Made by a program: the position numbers and the translations under genes. The notes below the pieces were generated by a model that made no database searches, was not told the origin of the DNA, and saw only the letters and a program-made list of their open reading frames with translations. Source: Glaciecola sp. HTCC2999 (lineage in GTDB: Bacteria; Pseudomonadota; Gammaproteobacteria; Enterobacterales; Alteromonadaceae). From it: 64,000 nucleotides of DNA. Location of the stretch: positions 62,001 to 126,000 of the forward strand of contig CATECQ010000035.1 in assembly GCA_949498985.1 (NCBI GenBank), read 5' to 3'. Positions 47,270 through 57,492 of this stretch are shown one piece after another (the first letter of the stretch is position 1; each line of letters begins with the position of its first letter).

Positions 47270-47284
47270 ATTCATAATATGAAT
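47270..47284. promoter_or_regulatory. Putative LysR-type operator upstream of aceA (distal)
   Basis: ATTCA-TAATA-TGAAT, a 6-bp perfect inverted repeat (ATTCAT, ATGAAT) with a 3-bp centre. It is about 279 bp upstream of the aceA ATG and about 174 bp upstream of the divergent alkaline phosphatase gene, so it could serve either. Confidence 0.5.
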
Positions 47285-47450
47285 GGTCGTGATGCATTTC
47301 ATTCATGAGGGGTGATCGGGTTAACGTTTGTTTTACATTTAAAGAGGCGGTTGTTGTCATAAAAGCTTCTCATATAAAAGATTGAACCCTTAGATTTCCA
47401 AGTTACAATGGACACTACGAACTCGTTATCAATTTTCAGGACGATTGCTC

Positions 47451-48806
47451 ATGAAATACCTGCCAATATTATCTGTAAGTGTGTGTGCGTTGTTATTATC
47501 GGCGTGCGTGATTGTGACGCCTGATATCACGGTGAATAAAAAAGAGGTTTTGGTAACGACCGAACGACCTAAAAATATCATTATGATTGTCGCAGACGGC
47601 ATGGGGCCTGCTTATACATCTGCATATCGATATTACGCTGATGATCCCTCTACGCCAAATCTAGATAATACCTTTTTTGATCAATGGCATATAGGTAACT
47701 CCTCTACCTATCCCGCTACCATATCTGGATTAGTGACTGATTCTGCAGCTAGTGCGACAGCTTTATCTGCAGGTGTGAAAAGTTACAATGGTGCGATTGG
47801 GCTAGATGTCAACAAACAGCCTGTCACAACGGTACTGCATCGGGCTAAATCTAAAGGGATGAAAACAGGGCTTGCGGTCACCTCGCAAATTGTCCATGCC
47901 ACGCCAGCAGCTTATGTCGCTCATAATGAAAGTCGTCGTAATTATAATGCTATCGCAGATAGTTTCTTTGATGATCGGTTAAACGGTCAATTCAAAGTGG
48001 ATGTCATGTTGGGTGGAGGAACTGATTACTTTATCCGTGAAGACCGCGATTTAACTGCAGAGTTTCGTGCTGAAGGTTATCAATATATTGATGAGTATGC
48101 TCAGCTTAAGAGCTTGGATACAAAAGGTGGCGCGTTAGGTTTATTTGCACCAACAGGTTTACCTTGGGCAGCTGATGATACTAACCCTTTGCGTTTAAAA
48201 GACATGACACAAACGGCGATACGTTTACTTGAAAATTCGCAAGGTTACTTTTTGTTATTGGAGGCCAGTCAAGTAGATTGGGCCGGTCATGGCCGTGACA
48301 TTCATTCTGCTATGGCTGAGATGCATGATTTACATGTCATGTTGGAATGGTTAGCTGAATACCAACAAGACCATCCAGATACATTAATTGTGATGACGGC
48401 AGATCATAGTACAGGTGGACTAACTTTAGGGGCGAATGGTGATTATCGTTGGGAGCCTCAAGCCTTGCATCGTATTATTCAATCAGTACCGAGTATGGTG
48501 GAGTTTATTAAAACGTCAGATTTATCCCCGCAACAACGTCTTGCGTATCTCCAATCAGCGTTACAATTTGAACTGACGGAGGAGGAAATTCAAGCGGTAT
48601 TTGCTATGGATATGAATGCAGAGAACCGTCCATTAGAAGCTGTTGTTAAAGCATTTATAGACCGAAAAACCAATACCGGCTGGACAACATGGGGGCATAC
48701 CGCTGTGGATGTGCAAGTGTTCGCTATAGGACCCGGCGCAAATCAATTCGCGGGGCACCAAGATAATACTGATATTGCTAAGTCTATTTTTAAACTGTTG
48801 GATTAA
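47451..48806 (+). CDS. Lipoprotein alkaline phosphatase
   Basis: PhoA-superfamily phosphomonoesterase. A lipoprotein signal ends in LLLSAC, so the mature protein is probably lipidated on Cys (about residue 19). The metal site MIVADGMGPAYT, the nucleophile S98 in VTDSAASATALSAG, and later metal motifs LLEASQVDWAGHGRDIH and TADHSTGG are intact; the last ligand is probably in WTTWGHTAVDVQVFA. Length is 451 aa from the ATG at 47451 (AGGA upstream), preferred over a TTG at 47445. No Pho box was recognised. Its stop abuts the stop of the convergent gene with no spacing. Confidence 0.92.
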   Translation: MKYLPILSVSVCALLLSACVIVTPDITVNKKEVLVTTERPKNIIMIVADGMGPAYTSAYRYYADDPSTPNLDNTFFDQWHIGNSSTYPATISGLVTDSAASATALSAGVKSYNGAIGLDVNKQPVTTVLHRAKSKGMKTGLAVTSQIVHATPAAYVAHNESRRNYNAIADSFFDDRLNGQFKVDVMLGGGTDYFIREDRDLTAEFRAEGYQYIDEYAQLKSLDTKGGALGLFAPTGLPWAADDTNPLRLKDMTQTAIRLLENSQGYFLLLEASQVDWAGHGRDIHSAMAEMHDLHVMLEWLAEYQQDHPDTLIVMTADHSTGGLTLGANGDYRWEPQALHRIIQSVPSMVEFIKTSDLSPQQRLAYLQSALQFELTEEEIQAVFAMDMNAENRPLEAVVKAFIDRKTNTGWTTWGHTAVDVQVFAIGPGANQFAGHQDNTDIAKSIFKLLD

Positions 48807-49511
48807 TTATTGATTTAAAAACGTGTCAATATCTTCACCAGTCAGTTTTTTCATGTGCATGAAGATATACATGATTGCGGTAATGAGCATAATCATACTA
48901 GGGATGACGATAACTGGGTAACTCAGTGCAGTCATTCTACCCAGTTCTTCAGTGTAGGCTGTGGTACCAGGCTCAGACACGAGAATCCACTTAGCTAATA
49001 GATAGTTTAATGCTGAAGAAAGAAAAAACGATGCAGCGACGATGTAGTTACTGATATCGATTTTCTTTTCAAACTCGGTCATTTTATTTACACGGGTCAA
49101 TGATTCGTTCAATTTAGCCCAATTAATCATCGTTTCATTGAGCACCAGTACTTTGATAAGCGGTTTTTTCATGTAACGAGTCACTAGTACGGCGACCCCG
49201 ATTAATCCTGGGATTGCCGCCTCTTTTATCGCAATATATTCAGCTGGCAGTTTTAATAAACTGATTCCTCCAGTTAATAGTACACTGACAATGCCCAATA
49301 CCGAGAAGAAATTCACTTTTCGGGTTTGGTATAATTCGTATAGGCCATAACCTAAAGGGAAGGCTAACGCGATAGCGATACTCCATAACGGGCCTAAATA
49401 TTCAGGCTTACTAGCGTAGCTCATGATCACTACAGGAATAATGATATTGAACGCTAAATTGGCTAACATATTGTCTTGTTTGGGTTTGATTGGGTCCGAA
49501 GAGTAGGACAT
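48807..49511 (-). CDS. VC0807-like multi-pass membrane protein
   Basis: Integral membrane protein of 234 aa with about six hydrophobic segments (near residues 17-33, 40-58, 69-85, 94-108, 154-172, 199-222). The N-terminal NMLANLAFNIIIPVVIMSY resembles the VC0807 family, distantly like intracellular septation proteins; function unknown. It starts 34 bp after the YgiC-like gene with CAGGAAAT upstream, so it is probably the last gene of that operon. Assignment to the family is from pattern memory. Confidence 0.7.
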   Translation of the reverse strand: MSYSSDPIKPKQDNMLANLAFNIIIPVVIMSYASKPEYLGPLWSIAIALAFPLGYGLYELYQTRKVNFFSVLGIVSVLLTGGISLLKLPAEYIAIKEAAIPGLIGVAVLVTRYMKKPLIKVLVLNETMINWAKLNESLTRVNKMTEFEKKIDISNYIVAASFFLSSALNYLLAKWILVSEPGTTAYTEELGRMTALSYPVIVIPSMIMLITAIMYIFMHMKKLTGEDIDTFLNQ

Positions 49512-49545
49512 GAATATGATTTCCTGTTGAATTATCGCGTTGAGT

Positions 49546-50715
49546 TTATTCTAAAATAATATGAGGAACAAACCGAGAGCTGTCTTGTGTTATTAAGCTG
49601 TTATCTTCACGTATTGAGATGCCTGCTGGCATATCATTGACTAACCAAGAACCTATTAAGGTATAGTGATTACCAAATTTGGGGAGCGCATGAAACTGCT
49701 GAAAAATCACTCCTTCATCGCCATATTGCCCCCCTGTTTGGGCGATAACCTCATTATTATCAATGATCATAATATTAGCGCCTTCGCGCGAAAAAATAGG
49801 CTTCTTGACCCATTTTCCGGATTTGTCGACGTGCTTTAAATCTTTGTGCAAGTAGCTTGGCAGAAGGTTCGGGTGATGAGTAAAGCGCGACCATAATAAT
49901 GGCATTAGGGCTTTATTAGACAGTACACATTTCCATAATGGCTCTACCCATTGAGTGGCAGAATAGGCTGCTATTTCACCAAACTCTTCCTTGAGCATAA
50001 ATTCCCACGGATAGAGTTTAAAAGCACTATTGATCGGCATATCGTTTAAATCAACAAAGCGATGCGTCTCGGTAATGCCAATATCGTCAATATAGATAAA
50101 GGGAGTGTCTAATCCTGCTTGTGCCGCACAGTCTTGTAAATATTGAACTGTACCTCGATCCTCATCTGAATCTTGACAACAACTAAAGTACATTTCTTTT
50201 TGCTGGTGAAGATTGGCGATATCTCGAAAACGCATAATAAGCTTTTCTTGCAGCGAATTAAATTGGTCTGCAGCTTGAGGTAATTGACCATTATCGACAC
50301 ATTGCTCTAACCATAGCCATTGCCAAAAACCCGATTCATACAAACTTGTGGGAGTGTCAGCATTATTTTCAAGTAATTTTGCGGGTCCCGTTCCGTCATA
50401 TACTAAATCTAAACGTGAATATAATGACGGTTGGCGTTGTTGCCAGGCATCACAAACAGCCTCATGAAAGGCTTGAGGAATACAAAAGTCGGTTAATAAT
50501 TGAGGAGATTGCACAACTTCGTCCACCACATGCAAACACATCTCATGCAGCTCTTGGGTCGGATCTTCAATATCACGTTCGATTTGTTCTAGCGTAAACT
50601 GATAATAGGCACTTTCATCCCAATAAGGCTCACCTTTAATCGTGTGAAAGTGAAAACCATATTCTTGGGCGAGTGATTGCCAATGCTTTCGGGGGGCAAT
50701 ATCTCGCCTTAGCAT
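49546..50715 (-). CDS. Glutathionylspermidine synthase-like ATP-grasp ligase (YgiC/YjfC family)
   Basis: ATP-grasp amide ligase related to the synthetase half of Gsp, but lacking the amidase half. It aligns closely with E. coli YgiC: YGFHFHTIKGEPYW, QPSLYSRLDLVYDGTGPAKL, ENNADTPTSLYE, DQFNSLQEKLI, RGTVQYLQDCA, FKLYPWEFML, SNKALMPLLW, HPNLLPSY, KPIFSREGANI, HALPKFG, GSWLVNDMPAGI and LITQDSSRF. Length 389 aa equals that of YgiC. The substrate is unknown; E. coli YgiC is not known to make glutathionylspermidine. The start is 3 bp after the YgiB-like gene. Confidence 0.9.
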   Translation of the reverse strand: MLRRDIAPRKHWQSLAQEYGFHFHTIKGEPYWDESAYYQFTLEQIERDIEDPTQELHEMCLHVVDEVVQSPQLLTDFCIPQAFHEAVCDAWQQRQPSLYSRLDLVYDGTGPAKLLENNADTPTSLYESGFWQWLWLEQCVDNGQLPQAADQFNSLQEKLIMRFRDIANLHQQKEMYFSCCQDSDEDRGTVQYLQDCAAQAGLDTPFIYIDDIGITETHRFVDLNDMPINSAFKLYPWEFMLKEEFGEIAAYSATQWVEPLWKCVLSNKALMPLLWSRFTHHPNLLPSYLHKDLKHVDKSGKWVKKPIFSREGANIMIIDNNEVIAQTGGQYGDEGVIFQQFHALPKFGNHYTLIGSWLVNDMPAGISIREDNSLITQDSSRFVPHIILE

Positions 50716-50718
50716 AAC

Positions 50719-51327
50719 TTATCCACCAAAACTTCTGAAACTCGAGGAGCGAGCGACACTTTTACCAAAGCCACCGCGTTTGACTGTTCGATTCACTGTC
50801 GGTTTCTTCTTAAAATCAGAAGGGTAAACTTTGGCATCGCGTCGTCCTAAATTACCAAAGTCTTTACCGCTAGCATTAAACCAACGCCCACGAAACACAG
50901 ACCGGCGTGCATAAGAGGTGAACATGGGTTGGCTGTAGTAGCGGCGTTGATTATTACCAAAACCATTCACCACTCGGCTCATCATGTAACCCGCCATGAA
51001 GGGCATAAAGAAACTACTGCTTTGGTTAGACACGTATTCACAGTTGTCTTGTCCAAACTCAAATTCACAGTCGCCTTCGCTTACAAACTTAGGACTAGTT
51101 CGTAAAGCTTCATCCTTTGCTTCTTGGTATGCGCTGGTACATTCTTGCATGTAATTCGGGTTCTCACTCGCGCATTCATCAATACTGGTATAAATCGAGG
51201 CGAGCTCAGGTTCCTCGCCACAAGCACTTAAAAACATCGCGCCAATACACACGGTAAGTGGTTTGACGGCAAACCATTTGCGCATTTGTGGTAGGGCAAT
51301 TGAAGCAGACCGTTTGAGTTGATTCAT
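50719..51327 (-). CDS. DUF1190 lipoprotein, YgiB-like
   Basis: Predicted lipoprotein of the DUF1190/YgiB family, unknown function. A signal segment ends in MFLSAC, with Cys as the lipidation site. The mature part has four further cysteines in IDECASENP, QECTSAY, GDCEFE and QDNCEYV, and a Ser/Gly/Arg-rich C-terminus (KSVARSSSFRSFGG) common in this family. The ATG at 51327 has GGAG at better spacing than the adjacent ATG at 51330. Product is 202 aa. It is tightly packed between the DUF350 gene and the ligase gene. Confidence 0.88.
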   Translation of the reverse strand: MNQLKRSASIALPQMRKWFAVKPLTVCIGAMFLSACGEEPELASIYTSIDECASENPNYMQECTSAYQEAKDEALRTSPKFVSEGDCEFEFGQDNCEYVSNQSSSFFMPFMAGYMMSRVVNGFGNNQRRYYSQPMFTSYARRSVFRGRWFNASGKDFGNLGRRDAKVYPSDFKKKPTVNRTVKRGGFGKSVARSSSFRSFGG

Positions 51328-51343
51328 CATGAACTCCTGTGAA

Positions 51344-51760
51344 CTAATACGTCATGCAAGCAGCATTGAGCAAGCCTACTGCAATTGAGACTGCAGCAAG
51401 CATAATACCAGCGGATACTTCATTTTGTTCGATGCGTTCTGCAATTTTAGGCATAAAAGTAAAGCGTAATAACAAAAATGCTAAGCACTGAGCAACGAGT
51501 GCAACAATGGCCCAGATGATAAAATCAGTCAATGCGACTGCGTTTGCTGCGGCACCCGATAAAGCGATTGCAAAGCCGATTAACGCACCACCAAAAGCAA
51601 TGGCTGCGGCAGTAGATTGTTGCTCTTTAATCAGCATCCATTCGTCATGGGGAGTCACTTTGCTGTAGATGACTTTAAACACTAAAAGCAACAGCAATGC
51701 GACAGCAAAATATAAGACAAAGTCGCCCAGTCCGGCAATAGAGTTTAAAAATGTATCCAT
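51344..51760 (-). CDS. DUF350 membrane protein, YjfL-like
   Basis: Small four-helix inner-membrane protein made of two DUF350 repeats (about residues 10-70 and 75-136). Each repeat begins with an acidic/hydrophobic helix; QSTAAAIAFGGALIGFAIAL and EVSAGIMLAAVSIAVGLLNA are the paired signature segments. Length is 138 aa. It lies 12 bp after the channel gene and 16 bp before the YgiB-like gene. In E. coli the homologous yjfL sits next to yjfC, a YgiC paralogue. Function unknown. Confidence 0.88.
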   Translation of the reverse strand: MDTFLNSIAGLGDFVLYFAVALLLLLVFKVIYSKVTPHDEWMLIKEQQSTAAAIAFGGALIGFAIALSGAAANAVALTDFIIWAIVALVAQCLAFLLLRFTFMPKIAERIEQNEVSAGIMLAAVSIAVGLLNAACMTY

Positions 51761-51772
51761 AAAAACAGTTCC

Positions 51773-52822
51773 TTATTGAAATGATAACCAGTTAAATTCA
51801 TTAATACGCCGTGCAGCTATATAAAAAATGCGATCACCTGGTTTGACGTGGGCATTAAAATCAGGATTCACATGAATATTATGATCGTCATGGTCTGTGG
51901 CAAAGCCAACAAATATGGCATTGTGGTGTTTTTTTAGTCCTAGGAATAAATGCTCTACTAGCATGGTGCTGGCATTATCAGGCACTACCACTGAGTATTG
52001 TTCTTGACCGGCATTCACACTTAATAAGTCATGATGCAGTAGGCTGGAGCCTGGATCAAATGCTGATTTCACGAGGAGTTCAACGGCAACACTAGGCGTG
52101 CACTCAACATTGGGGCAATGGTCTTTGAGTAATCCGACTAAGCTTTCATCATTAAAATACGCCACTATATGTGCTTTTGGATTACGTTTAGCACAGTATA
52201 ATGCGCAGGTCATCGTAATATCATCATCAGGATTATCAATTAAAATGGTTTTTGCTTCGCCCACATTGGCACGATTCATATCTTCGTCACGATTAAACGA
52301 ACTGACTTTTACAAATTCTATCTGACCGGGTAAGGGGTTAGTTATGTCTTTTTTAACACAGAGCATTATTTCCGCTTTGACCGTATTTTGAGCGTTTTCT
52401 TTGATTAATAGATTAAGTAGCTGCAGGGTACGTTCCCCATTCCAGCCAATAATCAAAATGTGTTGTTCATTCATGTGATTATTTAATCCTTTATTATTTT
52501 TGTGCCATTTGAAAGATATCCAAGTTGCAATTCGCCCTACAATAAGAGCAAAAATACTCAAACCCACAGGGATAATGTAAAGTGCAACGACTAATTTGCC
52601 GGCAAAAGTGCTGGGTGAAAAATCACCATATCCAACGGTTGAGCCCGTCACGATTAACCAATACACAAAGTCGACAGGATGAGTCAGAGCGGTTTCACCG
52701 GTCGCCAGTAATAGTCCCCATGATGATAATCCATATATGAATAGTAATATGACGATGGTATACCACTGGGTGTCTGAAAAGTAATGAAGCAGCTTTTTCT
52801 TAAGCTTGTGCCAAGTCAGCAT
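51773..52822 (-). CDS. Two-TM potassium channel with C-terminal RCK/TrkA-like domain
   Basis: Ion channel with TM1 (about residues 19-40), a pore loop with the potassium filter GSTVGYGDFSPS (about 59-70) and TM2 (about 76-103). The cytoplasmic region begins HILIIGWNGERT, a TrkA-N-like Rossmann fold in which the usual GxGxxG is altered, so nucleotide binding is uncertain. A second domain ends near residue 340. Length is 349 aa. It is the first gene of the DUF350-YgiB-YgiC-like operon; a link between this channel and the ligase is inferred from tight spacing only. Confidence 0.88.
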   Translation of the reverse strand: MLTWHKLKKKLLHYFSDTQWYTIVILLFIYGLSSWGLLLATGETALTHPVDFVYWLIVTGSTVGYGDFSPSTFAGKLVVALYIIPVGLSIFALIVGRIATWISFKWHKNNKGLNNHMNEQHILIIGWNGERTLQLLNLLIKENAQNTVKAEIMLCVKKDITNPLPGQIEFVKVSSFNRDEDMNRANVGEAKTILIDNPDDDITMTCALYCAKRNPKAHIVAYFNDESLVGLLKDHCPNVECTPSVAVELLVKSAFDPGSSLLHHDLLSVNAGQEQYSVVVPDNASTMLVEHLFLGLKKHHNAIFVGFATDHDDHNIHVNPDFNAHVKPGDRIFYIAARRINEFNWLSFQ

Positions 52823-52916
52823 TCAGAGTCCTATGTATTATTGTTTTGTTTATTAAGAGATATTAGTAGTTGGAAATCAAGATATTTTATGTTTAAAACA
52901 AAATAGTGAGCAAAAT

Positions 52917-52946
52917 TTGTCACGTTATTTAGCTATTATGTACAAT
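52917..52946 (+). promoter_or_regulatory. Probable sigma-70 promoter of queA
   Basis: TTGTCA (52917-52922), an 18-bp spacer and TACAAT (52941-52946) lie 34 bp upstream of the queA ATG in the 158-bp gap divergent from the channel gene. Confidence 0.6.
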
Positions 52947-52980
52947 GACCCTATCTTAGCAAATAATAATTACGATACTC

Positions 52981-54021
52981 ATGAAAACCTCTGATTTTGG
53001 CTTTACTCTGCCCGAACATCTCATTGCGAAATATCCCACACAACAGCGCTCAGCGTCACGCTTATTACATTTAGACGGGAAAACAGGGGCAGTGAATCAC
53101 TACCAATTTATGCAGATGGTGCAATTTGTTGAACCAGGTGATTTACTGGTGTTTAACAATACACGAGTCATTCCTGCTCGGTTACTTGGTCAAAAATCCA
53201 CCGGTGGGAAAATAGAAGTGTTGGTCGAAAGAATGCTTGATGAACATCGTGTCCTTGCCCATATCAAATCGAGTAAATCTCCGAAAACAGGTGCAAAACT
53301 CATTTTAGAAAATGTCATAGAAGCCACGATGCTCGGGCGTCACGGTGCATTATTTGAACTTGAGTTTAGTGGTGATAAAAGTGTATTAAGCTTACTCGAA
53401 GCGCACGGGCATATGCCATTGCCGCCTTATATTGATCGGCCGGATGAGGACGGAGATAAAGAGCGCTACCAAACGGTATATAATGAAAAGCCAGGTGCAG
53501 TGGCCGCTCCAACGGCCGGTTTACATTTTGATGATGAAATCCTCGCTCAAATAAAAAATAAAGGCGTACAGGTTGAATTTGTGACCTTACATGTAGGTGC
53601 AGGAACATTTCAACCCGTCAAAGTCGACAATGTAGAAGACCATACTATGCATGCCGAATATGCTGAAGTGCCAGAGACAGTCATCCAAGCTATAAAGGAT
53701 ACAAAAGCCGCAGGTAAACGAGTTATTGCGGTAGGGACCACATCAATGCGTTCCTTAGAATCAGCAGCGAAAAAAGCGAATGCAACGAATGAGTTAATTG
53801 TGCCGTTTTATGAGGACACCGATATATTCATTTACCCAGGGTTTGAGTTTAAAGTAGTTGATGCCATGTTCACTAATTTTCACTTACCAGAGTCAACCCT
53901 GATGATGCTAATCAGTGCTTTGGCAGGTAAAGAAAATGTCATGCATGCATACGCTGAAGCTATTGCACATGAATATCGCTTTTTTAGCTATGGTGACTCG
54001 ATGTTTATCGAAAAATCATAA
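52981..54021 (+). CDS. queA: S-adenosylmethionine:tRNA ribosyltransferase-isomerase QueA
   Basis: Transfers and isomerises the ribose of SAM onto preQ1 in tRNA to form epoxyqueuosine. Family motifs are [20 protein letters not shown] near the N-terminus, [54 protein letters not shown] and the C-terminal [19 protein letters not shown]. Length 346 aa is standard. tgt follows after 63 bp, the usual queuosine pair. Confidence 0.96.
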   Translation: MKTSDFGFTLPEHLIAKYPTQQRSASRLLHLDGKTGAVNHYQFMQMVQFVEPGDLLVFNNTRVIPARLLGQKSTGGKIEVLVERMLDEHRVLAHIKSSKSPKTGAKLILENVIEATMLGRHGALFELEFSGDKSVLSLLEAHGHMPLPPYIDRPDEDGDKERYQTVYNEKPGAVAAPTAGLHFDDEILAQIKNKGVQVEFVTLHVGAGTFQPVKVDNVEDHTMHAEYAEVPETVIQAIKDTKAAGKRVIAVGTTSMRSLESAAKKANATNELIVPFYEDTDIFIYPGFEFKVVDAMFTNFHLPESTLMMLISALAGKENVMHAYAEAIAHEYRFFSYGDSMFIEKS

Positions 54022-54045
54022 GGTGTGCAACCGATTTTAGTTTGC

Positions 54046-54051
54046 TATAAT
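54046..54051 (+). promoter_or_regulatory. Possible extended -10 promoter of tgt
   Basis: TGCTATAAT contains a perfect TATAAT with an upstream TG one base away. It lies in the 63-bp queA-tgt gap, 33 bp before the tgt GTG. No good -35 is seen, which is allowed for extended -10 promoters. Confidence 0.5.
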
Positions 54052-54069
54052 GCGCGCCAATATTGATAA

Positions 54070-55212
<1,143 letters not shown>

Positions 55213-55237
55213 ATTAACTTACTATTAAGGAAAACTT

Positions 55238-55576
55238 ATGAGCTTATTTATTTCAACAGCACACGCCCAAACTGCCGGTGGCAGCGCTCAAGGTGGCGGT
55301 ATCGAAATGCTAATCATGTTAGCTGTTTTCGGTTTAATCTTTTACTTTTTACTTTATCGCCCACAAGCAAAGCGTGTTAAAGAACATAAAAATCTTGTTG
55401 CTTCACTATCTAAGGGTGATGAGGTACTTACTCAAGGCGGTTTAGTCGGTAAAATCACGAAAGTGACCGACGAAAAGGATTTTATTGAGATTGCATTAAA
55501 CGAAAGCAATGACATCGTTATTCAAAAAGCTTCGGTGACAGCTGTGTTGCCAAAAGGCACAATGAAAGCGGTATAA
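55238..55576 (+). CDS. yajC: Sec translocon accessory protein YajC
   Basis: Small single-span membrane subunit that associates with SecDF. One membrane helix (about residues 25-42, LIMLAVFGLIFYFLLYRP) is followed by the conserved RPQAKRVKEHKNLVASLSKG and GDEVLTQGGLVGKI. Length is 112 aa. AAGGAAAAC precedes the ATG. A strong terminator lies directly after the stop, before secD. Confidence 0.95.
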   Translation: MSLFISTAHAQTAGGSAQGGGIEMLIMLAVFGLIFYFLLYRPQAKRVKEHKNLVASLSKGDEVLTQGGLVGKITKVTDEKDFIEIALNESNDIVIQKASVTAVLPKGTMKAV

Positions 55577-55584
55577 ATACCCAC

Positions 55585-55613
55585 AATGGCTCGCTAGACG
55601 AGCCATTTTTTTT
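55585..55613 (+). terminator. Intrinsic terminator between yajC and secD
   Basis: AATGGCTCG (55585-55593) and CGAGCCATT (55599-55607) form a perfect 9-bp stem with a 5-nt loop, followed by TTTTTTT. It starts 8 bp after the yajC stop and ends about 23 bp before the secD GTG. There is no room for a conventional promoter between it and secD. Confidence 0.9.
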
Positions 55614-55635
55614 GTATGTAAAGTAGGAACGAGTT

Positions 55636-57480
55636 GTGTTAAATCAAACTCCGATTTGGAAATATTTTTTAGTATTGTTAGTGATAGGCGCATCCGCGTT
55701 ATACGCACTTCCGAATATTTATGGCGAAGATCATGCGATACAAATTTCGGCAGGTCGAAACGCCCAAGTTACCGAAAATATGATACCGAGTATTCAGTCG
55801 TTATTAACCAGTAATGAGATTGAAACAAAACGTATCGAATTTACCGATGATAAAATTTTAGTACGTGTTAATAATTCAGATACCCAGTTAGTGGCGCGTG
55901 AAGTACTAGAAAAACGACTCGGTGATGATTACTTCGTTGCTATGAATCTTGCCCCTGATACACCTCAGTGGTTGGCCTCATTAGGTGGGAGCCCGATGAA
56001 ATTAGGCCTAGATTTACGCGGCGGGGTGCACTTCTTAATGGAAGTGGATATGAATTCGGCTATTAGTAAAGCGACTGAAGATATGGTTGGTGATTTCAGA
56101 ACTGCCTTACGTCAAGAAAATATTCGCTATCGTTCCGTTAAACAGGTCGGCGATGCGGTAAATATCCAATTTAGAGAGCAAGACACGCTCGATTCTGCGC
56201 GGTTCTTTTTACGTAATCGTAACCCTGATTTAGTCTTTACCGAGCGAGATGGGCTGATTATTCGAGCGACGTTTTCTGAAAATCGTCTTGTGCAAATCCG
56301 TGATTATGCGGTGAAACAAAATATTACGATCATTCGTAACCGGGTCAATCAGCTAGGTGTTGCTGAACCTTTAGTGCAAAAGCAAGGTGCTGAACGGATT
56401 GTAGTTCAATTACCTGGTATTCAAGATACGGCAAAAGCAAAAGAAATTCTTAATGCAACAGCAACACTTGAATTTAGGATGGTCGACCAAGATAACGACG
56501 TCCGCGATGCTGTTAATGGCCGTATACCGCCATCGTCAATCTTAGTTGAAGATCGAAGTGGGGTGCCACAGTTACTCAAGAAACGTGTGATGTTGACCGG
56601 TAACCACATTATCGATGCTAATAGTGGCGTTGATGAATATGGTATTCCGCAAGTCAATATTTCACTGGATTCTAAAGGTGGCACTAAAATGTCACAAGGC
56701 ACGAAAGATAACATTGGCAACCCAATGGCAACGGTGTTTATTGAATACAAAGCCACAGGTGAACGTGATAGTAATGACAAGCTTATCTTTGAGAAAAAAG
56801 AGGAAGTGATCTCAATAGCAACAATTCAAGCTCGTCTTGGTAGTAACTTCCGTATAACTGGACTGGATTCACCGAAAGAAGCGCGCGACTTAGCCCTACT
56901 GCTTAGAGCTGGGGCGTTAATCGCGCCAATTACAATTGTTGAAGAACGTACGGTAGGGCCCAGTTTAGGTGCGGAGAATATCGAGCTGGGTATGAAAGCA
57001 ATTCAAGGCGGTTTGCTATTAGTCCTCGTCTTTATGCTGTTTTACTATAAAGCGTTTGGTATTGTTGCCAATATTGCTCTGGTGGCTAACTTAGTGATGA
57101 TTGTTGGTGTTATGTCAATGATCCCAGGGGCAACCTTAACGTTACCAGGTATGGCTGGGATAGTATTGACCGTAGGTATGGCAGTCGATGCGAATGTACT
57201 TATCTTTGAAAGAATACGTGAAGAGCTTCGTGATGGACGTTCTCCGCAACAAGCCATACATCATGGTTATGATAGTGCGTTTTCGACTATTTTAGATGCC
57301 AATATTACGACATTTATTGCGGGCTTAATTCTGTTTGCTGTAGGTACAGGTCCGATTAAAGGGTTTTCAATTACGTTAATGATCGGTATTGCTACCTCTA
57401 TGTTTACTGCGATAATTTTAACGCGTGTGTTAGTTAACTTAATTTGGGGCGGTCGCCGCCTTGAATCGTTATCGATTTAA
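55636..57480 (+). CDS. secD: Protein translocase subunit SecD
   Basis: RND-superfamily subunit that uses the proton gradient to complete export. One N-terminal membrane segment (about residues 7-24) is followed by the periplasmic P1 domain with [17 protein letters not shown] and [18 protein letters not shown], then five C-terminal membrane segments with the RND motif [20 protein letters not shown]. Length 614 aa is standard. The start is a GTG at 55636 with AGGAACGAG upstream. secF follows after 12 bp. Confidence 0.96.
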   Translation: MLNQTPIWKYFLVLLVIGASALYALPNIYGEDHAIQISAGRNAQVTENMIPSIQSLLTSNEIETKRIEFTDDKILVRVNNSDTQLVAREVLEKRLGDDYFVAMNLAPDTPQWLASLGGSPMKLGLDLRGGVHFLMEVDMNSAISKATEDMVGDFRTALRQENIRYRSVKQVGDAVNIQFREQDTLDSARFFLRNRNPDLVFTERDGLIIRATFSENRLVQIRDYAVKQNITIIRNRVNQLGVAEPLVQKQGAERIVVQLPGIQDTAKAKEILNATATLEFRMVDQDNDVRDAVNGRIPPSSILVEDRSGVPQLLKKRVMLTGNHIIDANSGVDEYGIPQVNISLDSKGGTKMSQGTKDNIGNPMATVFIEYKATGERDSNDKLIFEKKEEVISIATIQARLGSNFRITGLDSPKEARDLALLLRAGALIAPITIVEERTVGPSLGAENIELGMKAIQGGLLLVLVFMLFYYKAFGIVANIALVANLVMIVGVMSMIPGATLTLPGMAGIVLTVGMAVDANVLIFERIREELRDGRSPQQAIHHGYDSAFSTILDANITTFIAGLILFAVGTGPIKGFSITLMIGIATSMFTAIILTRVLVNLIWGGRRLESLSI

Positions 57481-57492
57481 GGAGCAAAAGTA

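Larger units (their letters stand above)
46999..47450. other. 452-bp AT-rich divergent intergenic region, aceA / alkaline phosphatase
   Basis: This gap holds no convincing gene; a 76-codon + strand open frame at 47047-47277 has no ribosome site or recognisable product. It is rich in ATTCA and TGAAT half-sites. Two perfect ATTCA-N5-TGAAT dyads (47155-47169 and 47270-47284) and one near-match (ATTTA-ATTTA-TGAAT, 47123-47137) are present. I see no clear CRP site and no strong sigma-70 promoter by eye. Confidence 0.7.

Noticed and set aside
47047..47277. 76-codon + strand open frame in the aceA upstream gap
   Set aside because: No ribosome site, no recognisable domain, AT-driven composition; the region is better explained by regulatory dyads.
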